Assembly (NCBI RefSeq): GCF_030816935.1
Contig: NZ_JAUSYO010000001.1
Coordinates: 1-64,000, forward strand
Direction of reading: 5' to 3'
Origin: Arthrobacter sp. B3I9
GTDB taxonomy: Bacteria; Actinomycetota; Actinomycetes; Actinomycetales; Micrococcaceae
Length of the DNA: 64,000 bases
The translations under genes were made by a program, and so were the position numbers. Under the pieces are notes generated by a model, which made no database searches, was not told where the DNA came from, and was given only the letters and a program-made list of their open reading frames with translations. Shown here one piece after another: positions 62,609-64,000 of this stretch. Position 1 is the first letter of the stretch. Each line of letters opens with the position of its first letter.

Positions 62609-63718
62609 CTAGCGGCCGGCCTTGGGGGCGAAAACCCGTGCCACCAGGCGGGCGGCGAGGTTGAGCATCATTACCAGGATGATCAGGACCAGGGCGGCTC
62701 CCCAGGCGCGCTGGGAGGACGGATCCGGGTTCGACGGCGAGGTGGGGTTGAGGATCTGCGTGTAGATGAAGGTCGGCAGCGAGGCCATCCAGCCGGAGAA
62801 CACATTGGAATTGATGGAGGTGGCGAAGCCGGCGGTGACCAGGATCGGCGCGGTCTCGCCGATCACGCGTGCGATGGCGAGGGTGACGCCGGACGCGATA
62901 CCGGAGATCGCCGTCGGGATGACCACCTTGAGGATGGTCCGCCACTTGCGCACGCCCAGGGCGTAGGCAGCTTCCCGGAGCTCGTTCGGGACGATCTTGA
63001 GCATTTCCTCGCTGGAGCGCACCACAACGGGGATCATCAGCACGGACAGCGCGACGGCGGCTACCGCACCGGTCTTGGTGCCGGGACCGACGACGGCGAA
63101 GAAGAATGCCGCCGCAAACAGGCCCGCCACGATCGACGGGATACCGGTCATGACGTCAACGAAGAAGGTGATCGCCCGGGCCAGCGGCCGGTCGTTCCCG
63201 TACTCCACGAGGTAGACGGCCGTCAGCAGGCCCACCGGCACCGAGATGACGGTTGCGAGCAGCGTGATCTGCACGGTGCCCAGCAGGGCATGGTAGATGC
63301 CGCCGACCACCGGGGCGCCGCTCTGGACGCTCTTGTTGTCGAAGGCGCCCGTGACACCGTTCATCGAGGTGGTGAGGAAGCCCGGGTCCATGAGGCCGGG
63401 CAACCCGTTCACCAGCACGGTCCAGATGACGGAAATCAGCGGGAGCAGCGCGACCAAAAAGGCGCCGACCACCAGGCAGGTGGCGAGCTTGTCCTTGGCC
63501 CGGCGGGAGCCCTCCACGACGGCACTCCAGCCGACGAGCCCGGCGGCGAACAGGATGGCCGAGACGATCCCCCAGCCGAAGGCGTTGAAGCCGATCAGGG
63601 CCAGGATGGCAGCGCCAAGGATCAGTGCGATTCCCAGGACGACGTACGGCGCCCACTTCGGCAGCTGGCCTTTGGTGAGGGCCGAGCGTCTCTGGACGGG
63701 GGTCAGGGTGGAGGTCAT
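62609..63718 (-). CDS. pstA: Phosphate ABC transporter permease PstA
   Basis: 369 aa, with an N-terminal extension of about 100 residues holding two extra membrane segments, then six transmembrane helices. PstA marks: TAVYLVEYGNDRPLARAITFFVDVMTGIPSIVAGLF, EAAYALGVRKWRTILKVVIPTAISGI (EAA loop), and GETAPILVTAGF. Pairs with PstC. Start abuts pstC's stop (63719). Confidence 0.95.
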   Translation of the reverse strand: MTSTLTPVQRRSALTKGQLPKWAPYVVLGIALILGAAILALIGFNAFGWGIVSAILFAAGLVGWSAVVEGSRRAKDKLATCLVVGAFLVALLPLISVIWTVLVNGLPGLMDPGFLTTSMNGVTGAFDNKSVQSGAPVVGGIYHALLGTVQITLLATVISVPVGLLTAVYLVEYGNDRPLARAITFFVDVMTGIPSIVAGLFAAAFFFAVVGPGTKTGAVAAVALSVLMIPVVVRSSEEMLKIVPNELREAAYALGVRKWRTILKVVIPTAISGIASGVTLAIARVIGETAPILVTAGFATSINSNVFSGWMASLPTFIYTQILNPTSPSNPDPSSQRAWGAALVLIILVMMLNLAARLVARVFAPKAGR

Positions 63719-64000
63719 TTAGTTGGCTCCCGAGAATTCTTTGTGCCGGGTGATGATCCAGCGGGCGATCATGTTCACGCCGAGGGTGATGAGGAACAGG
63801 ATCAGGCCGGCGGCGATGAGCGTGCTGACCTGGAGGCCGCTGGCCTCGGGGAAGTTCAGCGCGATTTCGGCGGCGATGGTCTGGTTGCCGGACTGGATCA
63901 GGCTGGCGGTGAGGGCGCCGGAGGACAGCACGAGCGCCACCGCCATGGTTTCGCCGAGCGCCCGGCCCAGCCCCAGCATCACGGCGCTGACAATGCCGGG
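63719..64000 (-). CDS. pstC: Phosphate ABC transporter permease PstC (partial, 5' end outside window)
   Basis: Only the C-terminal part, 94 codons including the stop, is in the window. PGIVSAVMLGLGRALGETMAVALVLSSGALTASLIQSGNQTIAAEIALNFPEASG and the end LGVNMIARWIITRHKEFSG match PstC. The gene enters from the right edge; pstS and the regulator lie beyond it. Confidence 0.92.
   Translation of the reverse strand, partial: PGIVSAVMLGLGRALGETMAVALVLSSGALTASLIQSGNQTIAAEIALNFPEASGLQVSTLIAAGLILFLITLGVNMIARWIITRHKEFSGAN

Overview
The window is high-GC chromosomal DNA from an actinobacterium, most likely an Arthrobacter/Pseudarthrobacter-type member of the Micrococcaceae. This is inferred from GC-rich codon use, frequent GTG/TTG starts, ATGA/TGATG translational coupling, an actinobacterial S-box SAM riboswitch, a Ku + Pol-PE-ligase LigD pair, and stress proteins of the YsnF, DUF3618 and GlsB types. 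No prophage, integrase, transposase, CRISPR array or rRNA was seen. One tRNA (Lys, anticodon TTT) is present on the minus strand.

Layout. 0-2.1 kb: an ArsR/SRPBCC pair with a palindrome inside its promoter, then a TIM-barrel isomerase next to a junction where two genes have both lost their 5' parts. 2.1-11.4 kb: a lytic transglycosylase, then a SAM-riboswitch-led operon (family-5 binding protein, two permeases, fused double ATPase, SfnB-like acyl-CoA-dehydrogenase-fold enzyme, DszA/NtaA-like flavin monooxygenase) that looks like organosulfur uptake and desulfurisation. 11.4-16.6 kb: a small secreted protein, PAP2 phosphatase, MarR regulator, and divergent envelope/stress genes controlled from paired AAGCATGCTT palindromes. 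16.6-22 kb: GDPD, DUF445, a degenerate LamB/YcsF paralogue, a glycine-rich membrane-associated protein and an MFS exporter. 22-25.6 kb: a GH65 phosphorylase and a frameshifted beta-phosphoglucomutase behind a LacI-type operator. 25.6-28.1 kb: esterase, orphan ketosynthase and a small membrane protein.

28.2-29.0 kb is the most unusual stretch: a non-coding array of 23 palindromic CATG-centred sites (consensus GGRCATGYCC) spaced mostly 32 bp apart and arranged in higher-order repeats. It sits just upstream of the fructose operon fruR-fruK-fruA-ptsH (29.1-33.3 kb). 33.6-37.3 kb: divergent ku and ligD, with ligD split by a one-base shift. 37.4-43.6 kb: a 26-bp tandem repeat, two small charged proteins, an MHS-family transporter, FUSC protein, SDR, STAS-like and GNAT proteins. 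43.6-49.4 kb: a four-carbon sugar-acid (threonate-type) catabolic cluster with a divergent GntR/FadR regulator and a perfect operator palindrome. 49.5-58.7 kb: SGNH hydrolase, dodecin, two aldo-keto reductases, GlsB and YtxH-like stress proteins, a HemK-like methyltransferase, lactonase, PHP protein, a soluble Ser/Thr kinase with a small Cys-containing partner, and a second MarR. 58.7-64 kb: tRNA-Lys, an unknown conserved protein, a candidate structured small RNA, the DUF47-Pit phosphate transporter, and, convergent with it, the end of the Pst phosphate ABC operon (pstC partial, pstA, pstB).

Two genes that should be intact (pgmB and ligD) each carry a one-base shift. They could be real mutations or sequencing errors. 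All family assignments are from reading motifs. No database search was run.
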